A stretch of DNA of 14,861 bases from positions 1 through 14,861 of the forward strand of contig JAYZBT010000335.1 of the NCBI GenBank assembly GCA_036338615.1, given 5' to 3'. The position numbers and the translations under genes are program-made. The notes beneath the pieces were generated by a model that had not been told where the DNA came from, did not search any database, and saw nothing but the letters and a program-made list of their open reading frames with translations. Position 1 is the stretch's first letter. Every line of letters starts with the position of its first letter. This DNA is from UBA1138 sp036338615. GTDB taxonomy: Bacteria; Gemmatimonadota; Gemmatimonadetes; Longimicrobiales; Gaopeijiaceae. Shown here one piece after another: positions 14,627 through 14,861 of this stretch.

Positions 14627-14861
14627 ATGTGCGGAATCGTCGGATATGTAGGTCCGAAGGAGGCCGCCCCGATTTTGCTGCAGGGCCTCAAGAGGCTCGA
14701 GTACCGTGGGTATGATTCGGCGGGTCTCGCGCTCTTGAATGGGAGCGGCGTTCAAGTAGTAAAGCGCCAGGGTAAGCTCTCTGAACTCAACCAGGCGGTC
14801 GCCGAGCATTCGCTGCGTGGGTCCTTGACGGGCACCTGCGGTATCGCGCACACGCGTTGGG
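14627..14861 (+). CDS. glmS: Glutamine-fructose-6-phosphate aminotransferase, N-terminal part
   Basis: The first 78 codons of a gene that runs off the window. The translation begins MCGIVGYVG, placing the nucleophilic cysteine at position 2 of the type II glutamine amidotransferase (Ntn) domain. It continues with LKRLEYRGYDSAGLAL and GIAHTRW, all characteristic of GlmS, which makes glucosamine-6-phosphate from fructose-6-phosphate and glutamine. AAAGGAGAG lies about 7 nt before the ATG. The 45-nt gap after glmM suggests a glmM-glmS operon supplying two successive steps to UDP-GlcNAc. The gap is too short for a glmS ribozyme, and none is seen. Confidence 0.96.
   Translation, partial: MCGIVGYVGPKEAAPILLQGLKRLEYRGYDSAGLALLNGSGVQVVKRQGKLSELNQAVAEHSLRGSLTGTCGIAHTRW

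Noticed and set aside
1..14861. Mobile elements, CRISPR, tRNA or rRNA
   Set aside because: No transposase or integrase motifs, no regularly spaced repeats, and no cloverleaf or rRNA-like stretches were found. All long genes are accounted for by housekeeping or envelope proteins.

Overview
The window is GC-rich chromosomal DNA from a Gram-negative-type bacterium. It carries a quinone-biosynthesis methyltransferase, several Sec signal peptides, an envelope-directed ECF sigma operon and a paired M16 peptidase system. GTG and TTG starts and 4-8 nt gene overlaps are frequent. The gene repertoire and protein style suggest Gemmatimonadota or a related phylum; this is inference, as no marker gene settles it. 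I see no mobile element, CRISPR array, tRNA or rRNA.

Region 1 (54-4509, minus strand) is a five-gene block read from right to left: an ECF sigma factor, a membrane anti-sigma factor with two tandem zinc-binding ZAS domains, a signal-peptide-bearing bactofilin-like protein fused to a multi-pass membrane domain, a secreted toast-rack-like beta protein, and a 78-residue membrane protein. The last four are tightly packed or overlapping. It looks like a self-contained envelope-stress or envelope-homeostasis regulon and is the most interesting part of the window. The sigma to anti-sigma gap holds two copies of the palindrome TTCATGAA and a possible ECF-type promoter.

Region 2 (4615-5343, plus) is a ubiE/menG methyltransferase, divergent from the sigma gene. 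It converges on the next operon with only 4 nt between the stop codons.

Region 3 (5348-10461, minus) is a tightly coupled housekeeping/protease operon: purD, then fpg (TTG start, 8-nt overlap), then a catalytic M16 peptidase (GTGA overlap), then a non-catalytic M16 partner (GTGA overlap).

Region 4 (10489-12890, minus) is metB (cystathionine gamma-synthase) followed by an M48-type metalloprotease. It is closed by two stem-loops, the second with a T-run, which end only about 27 nt before the purD start.

Region 5 (13196-14861, plus) is divergent from metB. It holds a phosphoglucosamine mutase with archaeal/Bacteroidetes-like signature motifs, followed by the start of glmS, cut by the window edge. 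Together these give glucosamine-6-P and glucosamine-1-P for UDP-GlcNAc, peptidoglycan and LPS.
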